From Colwellia sp. MB3u-45 (GTDB taxonomy: Bacteria; Pseudomonadota; Gammaproteobacteria; Enterobacterales; Alteromonadaceae), in the NCBI RefSeq assembly GCF_014077005.1, contig NZ_JACGVC010000038.1, positions 62,001 to 126,000 of the forward strand: DNA of 64,000 nt, read 5' to 3'. The notes under the pieces were generated by a model, which was not told the DNA's origin, did no database searches, and saw only the letters and a program-made list of their open reading frames with translations. Made by a program: the position numbers and the translations under genes. This document shows positions 9,287 through 18,480 of this stretch, piece by piece (position 1 is the first letter of the stretch; each line of letters starts with the position of its first letter).

Positions 9287-11077
9287 TTATTTATCTAATT
9301 TAAGCACAGCTAAAAACGCTTCTTGTGGTACTTCTACATTACCCACTTGCTTCATACGTTTCTTACCATCTTTTTGCTTCTGCAATAATTTTTTCTTACG
9401 AGAGATGTCACCACCATAACATTTTGCGGTAACGTTTTTACGCAGCTGTTTGACCGTAGTTCGAGCGATAACATTGTTACCAATGGCCGCTTGAATAGCG
9501 ATATCAAACATTTGTCGATGAATTAACTCTTTTAACTTTTCAACTAGCATACGACCACGGGCAACAGAATTAGCGCGATGAGTGATCATAGCTAACGCAT
9601 CAACTCGGTCACTATTAATCATCACATCAACACGAACCATGTCAGCCGGCTCAAAACGAATGAAATGATAATCTAATGAGGCATAACCACGACTGGTGGA
9701 TTTTAACTTATCAAAAAAGTCCATCACCACTTCTGCCATCGGTAATTCATAAGTTACCGCAACTTGATTACCGTGATAAATAATATCTTTTTGCACACCA
9801 CGTTTGTCAATACATAAAGTAATAACATTACCTAGATGCTCTTGAGGTACCAAAATATTCGCTTGCACTATTGGCTCACGAATTTCTTCAATATTATTTG
9901 TTGCCGGTAAATCGCTTGGATTATCAATAGAGATAACGTCACCATTGGTACAAGCTATTTCATAATTTACTGTTGGCGCTGTTGTGATCAGATCAAGATC
10001 ATATTCGCGAGCAAGACGCTCTTGCACAATTTCCATGTGCAACATGCCCAAGAAACCAATACGGAAACCAAAACCTAGTGCTGATGAGTTTTCAGGTTCA
10101 AAAAACAAAGACGCGTCATTCAAGCTGAGTTTATTTAAAGCATCACGGAAGTTTTCATAATCTTCTGAACTGATCGGAAATATACCGGCGTAAACTTGTG
10201 GCTGAACTTTCTTAAAGCCCGGTAAGGCCTTTTGCGCTTCTTTTTTAAAGATAGTTATTGTGTCACCTACTGGTGCACCGTGAATTTCTTTAATACCCGC
10301 AACGATAAAGCCAACTTCACCCGCTTTTAATATACCGGTCGGTTTTTGTTTTGGTGTAAAAATACCCACCTTGTCGACAATATGGTGTTGTCCTGTCGAC
10401 ATCACCACCATTTTATCGCCTTTTTTGATTTGGCCATTCATAATTCGAACTAAGGATACTACGCCTTGGTAGTTATCAAACCACGAATCAATAATAAGTG
10501 CTTGCAGCGGTGCATCAGGATCACCCTCTGGAGGAGGAATATTCTCAACAATAGTTTCTAGTACGTCTTCAATACCTAAACCGGTTTTAGCCGAACAGGT
10601 CACAGCACCCGTAGCGTCAATACCAATAATATTTTCAATTTCTTCACTGACACGCTCAGGATCGGCTTGTGGCAAATCAATTTTATTTAGAATAGGGATG
10701 ACTTCCAGTTCCATTTCAAGCGCGGTGTAGCAGTTAGCTACAGTTTGAGCTTCAACACCTTGACCAGCGTCAACCACCAGTAAAGCACCTTCACATGACG
10801 CTAATGAACGAGAAACTTCATAAGAAAAGTCGACGTGACCTGGCGTGTCGATAAAGTTGAGTTGGTACACTTCACCATTTTTTGCTTTGTAGTCTAACGT
10901 AACACTTTGCGCTTTTATGGTGATACCACGTTCGCGCTCAATATCCATAGAATCAAGTACTTGGGCTTCCATTTCACGTTCTTGTAGACCACCACAATGT
11001 TGAATTAGGCGATCTGAAAGCGTTGATTTACCGTGATCAATATGGGCGATAATAGAAAAATTTCGAATATGTTTCAT
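9287..11077 (-). CDS. lepA: Elongation factor 4 (LepA)
   Basis: Translational GTPase related to EF-G, linked in the literature to ribosome back-translocation and to 30S biogenesis. The 596-aa length matches the family. The N-terminal G domain has [10 protein letters not shown] (G1), RERGITIKA (G2), DTPGH (G3) and NKID (G4). The LepA-specific C-terminal domain, rich in basic residues with [19 protein letters not shown], is complete. lepB follows after 95 bp. rseC lies upstream after 88 bp, which links this group to the sigma-E operon. Confidence 0.97.
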   Translation of the reverse strand: MKHIRNFSIIAHIDHGKSTLSDRLIQHCGGLQEREMEAQVLDSMDIERERGITIKAQSVTLDYKAKNGEVYQLNFIDTPGHVDFSYEVSRSLASCEGALLVVDAGQGVEAQTVANCYTALEMELEVIPILNKIDLPQADPERVSEEIENIIGIDATGAVTCSAKTGLGIEDVLETIVENIPPPEGDPDAPLQALIIDSWFDNYQGVVSLVRIMNGQIKKGDKMVVMSTGQHHIVDKVGIFTPKQKPTGILKAGEVGFIVAGIKEIHGAPVGDTITIFKKEAQKALPGFKKVQPQVYAGIFPISSEDYENFRDALNKLSLNDASLFFEPENSSALGFGFRIGFLGMLHMEIVQERLAREYDLDLITTAPTVNYEIACTNGDVISIDNPSDLPATNNIEEIREPIVQANILVPQEHLGNVITLCIDKRGVQKDIIYHGNQVAVTYELPMAEVVMDFFDKLKSTSRGYASLDYHFIRFEPADMVRVDVMINSDRVDALAMITHRANSVARGRMLVEKLKELIHRQMFDIAIQAAIGNNVIARTTVKQLRKNVTAKCYGGDISRKKKLLQKQKDGKKRMKQVGNVEVPQEAFLAVLKLDK

Positions 11078-11165
11078 AAATGGGAAGTCAAATAAGTTTA
11101 TAGTTAATTCAATAATGGTGAGATTTTAGCGAATTTAGCGCGCTGGGGCTATCTTTTGTTGCGAT

Positions 11166-11642
11166 TCAATCAGTGATTTCTGTAATCATGATGTTTTGAT
11201 TTTCTCGACGGATAATTTTTGGCGCCAGTTTTGCACAGGTTGCGCTTTTTATTTGTTGCCTTTTAGCTAGCATAAAGCCACAAAAACCACCGATAACACC
11301 CAATAAAATGGCAAAAATTTCATGAGGCAGTATGGTGTTAATCACTAACCACTGGCCAAACCAAGAAGCCAATAACAAGCCTAATACCGGCCATAAATAA
11401 ACTTGCCAAGCCGATTGCAAGAGCGCACTTTCATTTAAGCCTAACACAACGTTATCGCCAAGTTCTAAGGCTAGTGAAGATGTTAAGGTCAACGAAAGTT
11501 TTTTCTGTGGAAAAGCTTTTGCCACCTGACCGCTGCCACAATTGTCAACTTGCTGACAGCCACCACAAGCCGATTTTATCAAACTGGTAACGGTGACATT
11601 GTCATGGTCAATAGCGACGACGGTGGCTTGTTCTTCTATCAT
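11166..11642 (-). CDS. rseC: Sigma-E factor regulatory protein RseC
   Basis: Small inner-membrane protein of the rpoE operon. In E. coli it modulates sigma-E activity and is linked to SoxR reduction. The 158-aa product has an N-terminal Cys cluster, ACGGCQQVDNCG, that could bind a metal or iron-sulfur centre. Two adjacent membrane segments follow, at about residues 77-97 and 102-122. The ATG overlaps the rseB stop by four bases, so the two are translationally coupled. The C-terminal tail ends after a short basic stretch. Confidence 0.92.
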   Translation of the reverse strand: MIEEQATVVAIDHDNVTVTSLIKSACGGCQQVDNCGSGQVAKAFPQKKLSLTLTSSLALELGDNVVLGLNESALLQSAWQVYLWPVLGLLLASWFGQWLVINTILPHEIFAILLGVIGGFCGFMLAKRQQIKSATCAKLAPKIIRRENQNIMITEITD

Positions 11643-12661
11643 GGTGTGGAATTAGTATTTAAAACAACAGAATCAGCAATGGCCTTTGCCGTTTTTGCTG
11701 GAATTTTACCCACAACACTGACTTCAAAGCCGTTAACTACTTGATTCAATACCACGGTTGCGCCATCCATAACATAATCAGTCGCACGTTGGTTGTCTTC
11801 ACTGGGATTTACGTAAACAGAAACATCGACTAAACCATCATTAAAAAGCATAAATTCAACCGGTTTTTTAGTGGTAGAAATTCGATGACGATTGGCATTT
11901 AATCGTTTAAAGCCATCAGGTAACCATTTAACTTGCCATTGCAGTACTTGCTCTTGATATCCGGCTGGAATTTCAATAACTTTTGGCAAGCTTGTTTGCT
12001 GTAATTGCAATAAACTCTCACCTAAAGCATCAGTGATATCTAAATGGGTAAACTGTATTTGTTCTAATAATTGACCAGTACGATTTGCCAAAGCGAGTTT
12101 TAATAGCATACCAGATTCTTGGTCTAACCATAGCCAGTGTCCGTAACGATAGACATCTTTAGAAACAATACGAATTAATTGCGCAGGTCGCCCTAGCACT
12201 CGACTTCGCCCAACAGAGATAAAATCATAGGTTTGACCAAGTGCAGTGACACCTTCGCGCAAAACAGCAGGTATAGGACCGGTTATTTGTTGAGATGTTA
12301 CTGAGTATGGAGGTAATTCTGGCTCGATATAACTAACAATATTGTCCTTTCGTAAAACATCCCTGCGCGGGCCGTTTAACAAAGAGAGAATTTCTAGCTC
12401 ATTACCACTTTCATCTACACCATGAAACCAGTGATAAGGTTCTGCCTGATTGTTTTTAACCACAACAAAAGAGGTACTAAAGTTAAGCGTTTGTAAAGAG
12501 GTTGCTAGGCGCTCAAGCCAAGGTTCGGCTTGTTCGTTTTCATTGGCCGCTATGGGTGTGCTAATGTCTTCATTAGCCTCCACTGGTGTGCTAATGTTTT
12601 CATTGGCTGCTACTGATGTGCTAATGGTAATCAATAGCAGCAGACTTGATATTAGTTTCAT
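11639..12661 (-). CDS. rseB: Sigma-E factor regulatory protein RseB
   Basis: Periplasmic sensor that binds the RseA periplasmic domain and shields it from DegS. In the family it responds to mislocalised lipopolysaccharide or outer-membrane proteins. The 340-aa product has an N-terminal signal peptide and the MucB/RseB fold, with WLERLATSLQTLNFSTSFV, LNGPRRDVLR and GHWLWLDQESGMLLK segments. Immediately after the signal sequence is a threefold repeat of a 10-residue unit (ISTSVAANEN, ISTPVEANED, ISTPIAANEN) that duplicates the cleavage region. Four-base overlaps with rseA and rseC support one operon. Confidence 0.94.
   Translation of the reverse strand: MKLISSLLLLITISTSVAANENISTPVEANEDISTPIAANENEQAEPWLERLATSLQTLNFSTSFVVVKNNQAEPYHWFHGVDESGNELEILSLLNGPRRDVLRKDNIVSYIEPELPPYSVTSQQITGPIPAVLREGVTALGQTYDFISVGRSRVLGRPAQLIRIVSKDVYRYGHWLWLDQESGMLLKLALANRTGQLLEQIQFTHLDITDALGESLLQLQQTSLPKVIEIPAGYQEQVLQWQVKWLPDGFKRLNANRHRISTTKKPVEFMLFNDGLVDVSVYVNPSEDNQRATDYVMDGATVVLNQVVNGFEVSVVGKIPAKTAKAIADSVVLNTNSTP
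12539..12628. repeat. 30-bp tandem repeat inside rseB
   Basis: Three imperfect copies with an exact 30-bp period, beginning at 12539, 12569 and 12599. On the minus strand they encode three 10-residue units at the end of the RseB signal peptide and the start of the mature protein. The period keeps the frame, so copy-number change would lengthen or shorten the mature N-terminus. Confidence 0.9.
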
Positions 12662-13251
12662 TTAGCTGATTCTTCAGCCTTATCTTGTGGTGATGTATGA
12701 TTGACATCAACTGAACTTAATTTAATTTGTTGTTGATGATCTGACAATAGCGCTTGGAAACGTCTTTGTTGTTCAATAAAAGCTTGTTTCTCACTGCTGC
12801 GACTAGTTTGTTGAAAATTTAAGCTTACGGGTTCTGCAACACCACCAAATGGCATAGTTTTAACCACTTGACTAGCCGGCAATAAAGCATCGGTATCAGC
12901 GCTATTTTGTTGTACGCCCATGACCATAAGACCGGCTGCAGATGCTGCAATGGCCATTTGACCAAAGGGTTTAGCAAACTGCACCACTTTCGCTTTTAAT
13001 TTTCCAACAAGATTATTGCTAGTATGAGGCGCTAAAATCGTTGGCTCATCAGCAATCGCTGACGCTATTTGTGATGACAGATCAAAATTAATAACATCAG
13101 AAGTTTCACCGCGCATTACATCACCCATTAAATGGTAACGTTGCCAGGTTGCTGACAAGTGTGAGTCATTGAGGATTTCATCAAATAGTTCATCGTTTTG
13201 TTGATCATTATCTACAATCGACGATACTGCCTCAAACTTATTTTCACTCAT
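12658..13251 (-). CDS. rseA: Anti-sigma-E factor RseA
   Basis: Single-pass inner-membrane anti-sigma factor that holds RpoE inactive until cleaved by DegS and RseP under envelope stress. The 197-aa protein has the cytoplasmic RseA N-terminal domain, with DELFDEILNDSHLSATW then YHLMGDVMRGE. One membrane segment lies near residues 98-115 (GQMAIAASAAGLMVMGV), followed by a periplasmic part rich in Gln and Ser. It lies between rpoE and rseB and overlaps rseB by four bases. The assignment rests on the domain pattern and the operon. Confidence 0.94.
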   Translation of the reverse strand: MSENKFEAVSSIVDNDQQNDELFDEILNDSHLSATWQRYHLMGDVMRGETSDVINFDLSSQIASAIADEPTILAPHTSNNLVGKLKAKVVQFAKPFGQMAIAASAAGLMVMGVQQNSADTDALLPASQVVKTMPFGGVAEPVSLNFQQTSRSSEKQAFIEQQRRFQALLSDHQQQIKLSSVDVNHTSPQDKAEESAK

Positions 13252-13388
13252 AAAGACACCTTAAAAAAATAACTCTTCATTCATTAGTTAACAAAAGACT
13301 ACACTTTTATCAGCTAATACTATATTTATTATGCTTGCGTGTACTGCTGTTGAGCTTGTTATTTTTGCATTTAATGTTACTGCATTCT

Positions 13389-13416
13389 CTATTGCTGTAA
13401 CACTATTGCTGTAACA
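13389..13416. repeat. 14-bp tandem duplication over the rpoE stop codon
   Basis: CTATTGCTGTAACA occurs perfectly twice, at 13389-13402 and 13403-13416. The second copy encodes the last residues and stop codon of rpoE on the minus strand. The first copy lies just downstream of the stop. Confidence 0.9.
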
Positions 13417-13981
13417 ATGGTCTGATTTTTTTATCGACTGCATCACGCGCTCTAAATATTCTTGAACGTACTGTGCCAACAGGACAATCCATAACCGTTG
13501 CAATTTCTTCGTAACTTAAGCCTTCTAACTCTCTGAGGTTGATCGCAGTGCGCAAATCTTCCGGCAATTGTTCTATAGTCTTAAATATGACACTTTTAAT
13601 TTCATTGGTCAGTAATAGTTTTTCTGGTGAGGCATTTTCTCGTAACGCTTCACCCGAGTCATACATTTCTGCATCTTCAATTTCAATATCTGAGCCAGGG
13701 GGTTTACGTCCTCCGGCAACTAAGTGGTTTTTCGCACAATTAACAGCGATGCGATACAACCAAGTATAAAAAGCACTATCACCTCGAAAATTAGGTAAAG
13801 CTCGATAAGCTTTAATAAATGCTTCTTGTACTATATCAGGCACATCACTATGATTTTTAACATAGCGTGAAACCAAGTTTGCTACTTTATGTTGATATTT
13901 AATTACTAGCAGGTTAAATGCGTTTTTATCACCACGTTGCACCCGCTCAACCAACTTTTGGTCAACGTTCTGTTCGCTCAT
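13403..13981 (-). CDS. rpoE: RNA polymerase sigma-E factor RpoE
   Basis: Extracytoplasmic-function sigma factor for envelope stress genes. The 192-aa length is normal. Region 2 shows QKVANLVSRYVKNHSDVPDIVQEAFIKAYRALPNFRGDSAFYTWLYRIAVN. Region 4 shows LPEDLRTAINLRELEGLSYEEIATVMDCPVGTVRSRIFRARDAV, each here read from the protein in parts. The C-terminal PLLQQ is encoded in a duplicated 14-bp segment. It heads rpoE-rseA-rseB-rseC, and a sigma-E-like promoter lies about 100 bp upstream, consistent with autoregulation. The start ATG is at 13979-13981. Confidence 0.97.
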   Translation of the reverse strand: MSEQNVDQKLVERVQRGDKNAFNLLVIKYQHKVANLVSRYVKNHSDVPDIVQEAFIKAYRALPNFRGDSAFYTWLYRIAVNCAKNHLVAGGRKPPGSDIEIEDAEMYDSGEALRENASPEKLLLTNEIKSVIFKTIEQLPEDLRTAINLRELEGLSYEEIATVMDCPVGTVRSRIFRARDAVDKKIRPLLQQ

Positions 13982-14039
13982 TTGAGCTCCATCTCCTACT
14001 CGCCATTATTTCACTTATCTACATCTGGTTTACATCTGG

Positions 14040-14077
14040 CTCATAGCAAACGCAACAACTCATGGCAAACGCAACAA
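14040..14077. repeat. 19-bp tandem duplication in the rpoE leader
   Basis: Two copies of CTCATAGCAAACGCAACAA at 14040-14058 and 14059-14077, with one mismatch (A to G). They lie in the transcribed leader predicted from the sigma-E promoter just beyond. A shorter partial duplication, TACATCTGG, adjoins on the rpoE side. Confidence 0.85.
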
Positions 14078-14078
14078 G

Positions 14079-14105
14079 TAGGACTAGCCTTATGTTAAAA
14101 AGTTC
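14079..14105 (-). promoter_or_regulatory. Candidate sigma-E promoter for rpoE-rseABC
   Basis: On the minus strand a -35 GAACTT (14100-14105) is separated by exactly 16 bases from a -10 TCCTA (14079-14083). The family consensus is GAACTT-N16-TCTGA/TCAAA. It would start a transcript about 90 nt before the rpoE ATG. Autoregulation of rpoE is well established in relatives; this site itself is inferred from sequence match only. Confidence 0.65.
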
Positions 14106-14151
14106 GATAAATATTGAAAAAAATTAAATTTTGTTTATAAAAATAGTTTTC

Positions 14152-14169
14152 TGCTGTTCTGTAACAGCA
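14152..14169. promoter_or_regulatory. Inverted repeat between rpoE and nadB
   Basis: TGCTGTT and AACAGCA, separated by four bases, form a perfect 7-bp inverted repeat about 50 bp before the nadB start. It could be an operator or a small hairpin in the divergent promoter region. No regulator is identified. Confidence 0.35.
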
Positions 14170-14219
14170 ATAAAAGCTATATTGGGTCATAGATTATTGT
14201 ACCTTAATTTTAAGAATAT

Positions 14220-15821
14220 ATGAATCAACAACACAACTGTGACGTTTTAATTATCGGCAGTGGCGCAGCAGGATTATCGCTTGCTCTGCACCTAGCCAAA
14301 AATGCCGACGTGCTTATTTTAAGCAAAGACCAAATTAACGAAGGCTCAACATTTTATGCCCAAGGGGGTATTGCAGCAGTCTTCGATGAAAATGACAGTA
14401 TTGCCTCACATGTCGCTGATACCTTAATCGCTGGAGCCGGATTATGCGACGAAGCCATAGTGCAACATACCGCTGAAAATGCCAAAAACTGCTTAGAATG
14501 GTTGATTGATAAAGGCGTTGATTTTGATCAAGATGTACCGGCTGCTAATGGAGATATTCGCTATCATTTAACGCGAGAAGGCGGACATAGTCACCGAAGA
14601 ATTCTGCATTCAGCTGATGCCACAGGTCAAGCCATTCAAACAACCTTGGCATCACAGGTAAAAAATCACCCTCGCATTCGTATTTTTGAACGCTATAACG
14701 CTATTGATCTGGTTTATCAAAAAAATAAAGTCAATGCTGAACGTGAATGTATTGGTGCCTATGTATGGAATCGAAATGATGAACACGTTGAGCGCATTTT
14801 TGCCCATAAAACTATTTTAGCCACGGGTGGCGCGAGTAAAGTTTATCAATATACCTCAAATCCTGATGTTGCCAGTGGCGATGGTATAGCTATGGCATGG
14901 CGCGCTGGTTGTCGCGTTGCAAATATGGAGTTTAATCAATTTCATCCTACTTGTTTATTCCATCCTGAGGCAGGTACCTTTTTATTGACTGAAGCACTAA
15001 GAGGCGAAGGCGCACTGCTACTTCGCCCTGATGGTAGCCGATTTATGCCTAGCTTTGATGAACGAGCTGAATTAGCGCCACGTGACATTGTGGCCCGCGC
15101 GATCGATTTTGAAATGAAACGACTTGGCGCCGATTGCATGTATTTAGATATTAGCCACAAATCCAGTGATTTTATTAAGCAGCATTTCCCAACCATTTAC
15201 GAACGCACACTGGCCCTTGGCATCGACATAACAAAACAACCTATGCCAGTGGTACCTGCTGCTCATTACACCTGTGGTGGTGTTATGATTAATCAACAGG
15301 GCCAAACCGATATTGAAAATCTATATGCGATAGGCGAAGTCGCTTATACCGGACTACATGGCGCTAATCGTATGGCAAGTAACTCGCTACTAGAGTGCCT
15401 AGTATTTGCGCGAGCCGCCGCCATTGATATTGAACAAAAAATCGATATATCAAAACCTTGCATAACACTACCTGCCTGGGATGAAAGCCGAGTTACCGAC
15501 TCAGATGAAGAAGTTGTTATTCAACATAACTGGCACGAACTGCGGTTATTTATGTGGGACTATGTCGGTATTGTACGCACAACAAAACGCTTAGAGCGGG
15601 CATTGCACCGAGTCGAACTTTTACAAAGTGAAATCGAAGAATACTACCGACATTTCAGAGTCAGTAATAATTTATTGGAGTTACGAAACTTAGTCCAAGT
15701 GGCCGAATTAATTATTAGATCAGCATTAGATCGTAAAGAAAGTCGAGGTTTGCATTATACCTTGGACTTCCCTGATTTATTGACAGAAGCAAAAATTACT
15801 ATACTTAAACCAGTGGAGTAA
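14220..15821 (+). CDS. nadB: L-aspartate oxidase NadB
   Basis: Flavoenzyme that oxidises L-aspartate to iminoaspartate, the first step of de novo NAD synthesis; NadA uses the product. The 533-aa protein has the N-terminal FAD-binding motif [15 protein letters not shown] and the [12 protein letters not shown] loop. The active-site region includes HSHRRILH, and [23 protein letters not shown] and HYTCGGVMI are present. The C-terminal helical domain contains [10 protein letters not shown] and [13 protein letters not shown]. It is divergent from rpoE, as in E. coli and many relatives. A short AAGAAT sequence precedes the ATG. Confidence 0.97.
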   Translation: MNQQHNCDVLIIGSGAAGLSLALHLAKNADVLILSKDQINEGSTFYAQGGIAAVFDENDSIASHVADTLIAGAGLCDEAIVQHTAENAKNCLEWLIDKGVDFDQDVPAANGDIRYHLTREGGHSHRRILHSADATGQAIQTTLASQVKNHPRIRIFERYNAIDLVYQKNKVNAERECIGAYVWNRNDEHVERIFAHKTILATGGASKVYQYTSNPDVASGDGIAMAWRAGCRVANMEFNQFHPTCLFHPEAGTFLLTEALRGEGALLLRPDGSRFMPSFDERAELAPRDIVARAIDFEMKRLGADCMYLDISHKSSDFIKQHFPTIYERTLALGIDITKQPMPVVPAAHYTCGGVMINQQGQTDIENLYAIGEVAYTGLHGANRMASNSLLECLVFARAAAIDIEQKIDISKPCITLPAWDESRVTDSDEEVVIQHNWHELRLFMWDYVGIVRTTKRLERALHRVELLQSEIEEYYRHFRVSNNLLELRNLVQVAELIIRSALDRKESRGLHYTLDFPDLLTEAKITILKPVE

Positions 15822-15859
15822 TAAGGTATTTTTACCCGTAACTTTTCAGTCACCGCTTT

Positions 15860-16357
15860 TCATCCGTAACTTTTTACCCGCAAGATAGTGCGAGCCAAAC
15901 GCGCCTGATCTTTGCTAGATAAGCTATCTTTGAAAATAAAGTGTTGAGTAGTTACGGCGTCTCTGCTGCTAAAAACCAACCAATAGCCCCACAAATTAAT
16001 TTGTGAGTTAGCCGATATTTGCAAAGCTTTTTGATGGTTAAATTGGCATTCACCCGTATCTGATAAAACAAAATTCGCTTTAGTTTTATCTTTGCTTGAG
16101 GTAAATAACATCAGCCACTGACTTGCTAGCGGCGCAGGGGCTTGGCGATACAGAAAAATTATAAAGCCCAATAAAGCAGCCATAAAAAATCCCAGCCAAA
16201 AGCTAATGCCGAAAAGAACGGTTAAGGTAAGATAAGTAAAACCGAAATAAAATAATAAGTTAAATATCGCCCTATGCCTAGAAGGCGATACCTTAATATT
16301 ATAGTTTAACTCGCTGTAATATAATCTGCACCATGGCGTTAAGCTCTTTGTCTTCAC
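15860..16357 (-). CDS. ygfX: YgfX/CptA family membrane protein, GTG start overlapping sdhE
   Basis: Small membrane protein paired with SdhE. In E. coli YgfX was described as a toxin-like CptA protein affecting cytoskeletal proteins and also as a partner for SdhE activity. The 165-aa product has two adjacent membrane segments near residues 30-70, then a soluble tail with the family-like LWGYWLVFSSRDAV and ARLARTILRV stretches. The only standard start upstream of the conserved part is a GTG at 16355-16357, which creates a 59-base overlap with sdhE. Identification comes from context plus topology. Confidence 0.75.
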   Translation of the reverse strand: MKTKSLTPWCRLYYSELNYNIKVSPSRHRAIFNLLFYFGFTYLTLTVLFGISFWLGFFMAALLGFIIFLYRQAPAPLASQWLMLFTSSKDKTKANFVLSDTGECQFNHQKALQISANSQINLWGYWLVFSSRDAVTTQHFIFKDSLSSKDQARLARTILRVKSYG

Positions 16358-16550
16358 AAGTTTCGTGCCCCATAAACCATGCGAATAGCTCAGGATCTTG
16401 ACACTCTAATAGACGCTCAAAAGTAGCTTTATGTTCAGTAGATAACTCATCGTAAGCCTCTTCAACAAATGGCATAAAAAGTATATCTAACTCTAGCATA
16501 CCGCGTCGACAAGCCCAGCGAAGTCGAGGTTTATTATCTTTTAATGTCAT
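16299..16550 (-). CDS. sdhE: FAD assembly factor SdhE
   Basis: Small chaperone that promotes covalent flavin attachment to succinate dehydrogenase and fumarate reductase flavoproteins. The 83-aa length fits. The diagnostic RRGMLELD motif (residues 15-22) includes the RGxxE flavinylation segment. The acidic helices LLECQDPELFAWFMG are also typical. It lies upstream of and overlaps ygfX, and is divergent from ygfZ, the same local gene set as in E. coli. It was earlier described as antitoxin CptB of a CptAB pair, a claim that is less well supported. Confidence 0.95.
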   Translation of the reverse strand: MTLKDNKPRLRWACRRGMLELDILFMPFVEEAYDELSTEHKATFERLLECQDPELFAWFMGHETCEDKELNAMVQIILQRVKL

Positions 16551-16735
16551 ACATCACTCTAATTAGTAAAATCTCGCCACATTCTAACAAATCCAAAGTT
16601 AAAATAGCCACGAATTGATCATTAAATTAGTAAACTTTTAATAGTAAAATAGCAGAAAAATCGGCTATATGCTTGTAATCTGAATAAATGTCCTCACCTA
16701 TGATGTTAATAGCCTTTTTTTAGCAATATCGCCGG

Positions 16736-17713
16736 ATGATGAACATAATGAATAATAACTTACCTAGTTATAACGAATTACCAGAAGTATTTGCAATCAA
16801 CCTTGATAGTATTGGCGCCATTACCTTAACGGGTCAAGAACAAATCAAATACCTACAAGGGCAAGTTACCTGTGACGTTGACACCTTGGCGCAGGAAAAG
16901 CTCCTTATTGGCGCGCACTGTAACGCCAAAGGTAAAGTATTTTCTGCTTTTCGTTTACTGGAGCGTGAAGAAAAATTTTTCCTACTCCAACCAACAAGTT
17001 CGATTGAACAGTCTTTAGCAGAACTAAAGAAATTTGCCGTCTTTGCTAAAGTTGAGATAAGCCAAGACACTGAACTGGCTTATCTAGCCATTGCAGGCGA
17101 GCAAGCATCAGCTAAAATGGCGACATTATTTCAACAAGTGCCTGACACACTTACACCCGTAGTGCACGAAAATAATACCACCTTGGTTTACCTTGCTGGC
17201 AACATTAGCCGCTATATCATTATTGATAACGTTGATAAATTAGCTGATATTTCTGCAACCTTTGATTTTCCAGTCTATGACGGTGCGCTTTGGAACTTAC
17301 TCGAGATTTCCGCTGGGTTTCCCATGCTCTCTCAACAGTATGTCGCAGAATATGTACCGCAAATGCTAAACCTGCAAGCAATCAATGGCATTAGCTTTAC
17401 TAAAGGTTGTTATTTAGGCCAAGAAACTGTTGCTCGTATGCAATATTTAGGTAAAAACAAACGCGCGCTTTTTGCCCTAACAGGCAAAGATATGGAGGCT
17501 AACGTCGGTGATATCATCGAGAAAAAGCTTGGTGAAAATTGGCGTAAAGCCGGTGATGTATTAGCGGTTTATCAAGCCAGTAATATGCAGACCTACATAC
17601 AAGGCGTTTTAGCTAACGATGTTGATAATAGCACAGCGCTAAGAATTAAAACCCAAGACTCAGCCCTAACCATAATACCCTTACCTTACAAATTAAGCAC
17701 AACCACTGAATAG
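16736..17713 (+). CDS. ygfZ: Folate-binding iron-sulfur protein YgfZ
   Basis: Tetrahydrofolate-binding protein of the GcvT-like fold, needed for full activity of some iron-sulfur enzymes such as the radical-SAM protein MiaB. The 325-aa product has the hallmark motif KGCYLGQETVARMQY near residues 223-237, with the conserved Cys. The YLQGQVTCDV segment lies near the N-terminus. Several Met codons cluster at the start (16736, 16739, 16748) and none has a strong ribosome binding site, so the exact start is uncertain by up to four codons. slyD follows after 8 bp. Confidence 0.93.
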   Translation: MMNIMNNNLPSYNELPEVFAINLDSIGAITLTGQEQIKYLQGQVTCDVDTLAQEKLLIGAHCNAKGKVFSAFRLLEREEKFFLLQPTSSIEQSLAELKKFAVFAKVEISQDTELAYLAIAGEQASAKMATLFQQVPDTLTPVVHENNTTLVYLAGNISRYIIIDNVDKLADISATFDFPVYDGALWNLLEISAGFPMLSQQYVAEYVPQMLNLQAINGISFTKGCYLGQETVARMQYLGKNKRALFALTGKDMEANVGDIIEKKLGENWRKAGDVLAVYQASNMQTYIQGVLANDVDNSTALRIKTQDSALTIIPLPYKLSTTTE

Positions 17714-17721
17714 GACATAAT

Positions 17722-18216
17722 ATGAAAATTACCGACAACAAAGTTGTTGTACTGCATTACGCAGTATCTGATAACGAAGACACCTTAATTGATAGTTCTT
17801 ATGATCACAGCCCACTAGCGGTAATTCAAGGTTCTAACTATCTGATCCCTGGCTTGGAAGCAGCCTTAGTTGATCACAAAGCCGGTGATAAATTTGAAGT
17901 TGAAGTCAGTGCAGACGATGCTTATGGACAACGTGAAGACGGCTTTGTACAAACCGTACCAAAAGAAATGTTTGCTGGCATTGAAGATTTAGACGTAGGT
18001 AGTCAGCTGCGCGCCACGACTGATGAAGGCGAACAAACCGTTATCGTCATTGACGCACAAGAAAACGAGATTACCGTTGATGGTAATCATCCGTTGGCCG
18101 GCATGGACTTAAAGTTTGATGTTGAAATTATAGAAGTACGTGATGCTACTGAAGAAGAGTTAGCGCATGGCCATGTTCATGTTGAAGGTGAAGAAGGTTG
18201 TGGCCACGATCACTAA
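17722..18216 (+). CDS. slyD: FKBP-type peptidyl-prolyl isomerase, SlyD-like
   Basis: Cytoplasmic prolyl isomerase and chaperone. In the SlyD family the His/Cys-rich tail binds nickel and supports hydrogenase maturation. The 164-aa product begins with an FKBP domain (LIDSSYDHSPLAVIQGSNYLIPGLE, read in parts) with the insert-in-flap region around residues 70-125 and NHPLAGMDLKFDVEI after it. The tail is HGHVHVEGEEGCGHDH, shorter than E. coli SlyD (196 aa). It lies 8 bp after ygfZ and is followed by a strong terminator. An FkpB-like annotation is possible, but the insert and tail favour SlyD. Confidence 0.85.
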   Translation: MKITDNKVVVLHYAVSDNEDTLIDSSYDHSPLAVIQGSNYLIPGLEAALVDHKAGDKFEVEVSADDAYGQREDGFVQTVPKEMFAGIEDLDVGSQLRATTDEGEQTVIVIDAQENEITVDGNHPLAGMDLKFDVEIIEVRDATEEELAHGHVHVEGEEGCGHDH

Positions 18217-18261
18217 CATTTATGAATCCAAGCCAAGGCTAGATTAGCCTAAGCTGATATT

Positions 18262-18290
18262 AAAAAAGGCACTGATAAAGTGCCTTTTTT
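18262..18290 (+). terminator. Rho-independent terminator after slyD
   Basis: Stem GGCACT/AGTGCC with a 5-base loop, flanked by six A on the left and six T on the right. It lies 46 bp downstream of the slyD stop. Confidence 0.9.
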
Positions 18291-18480
18291 GATCGGTCTG
18301 ATATCTCGCTACCACAAGTTATACCAATTTCATTAATTAGGTGGTCTACTTTATACGCAGGAAAAATGGCCAAATATAAGGCATTTATTTTAATAACTAG
18401 TTGTTCTAATAATTAAATAAATAACGCAGTAGTTGATTGTTTTAACCAGTAAAAATGATCAGATAATTAGTGATATGGTA

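Noticed and set aside
13288-13503. Minus-strand 71-residue frame overlapping the end of rpoE
   Set aside because: It is the out-of-frame shadow of rpoE plus intergenic sequence.
15860-16550. ygfX-sdhE as a toxin-antitoxin module
   Set aside because: SdhE is well supported as a flavinylation factor; the toxin-antitoxin description is not needed to explain this conserved pair.
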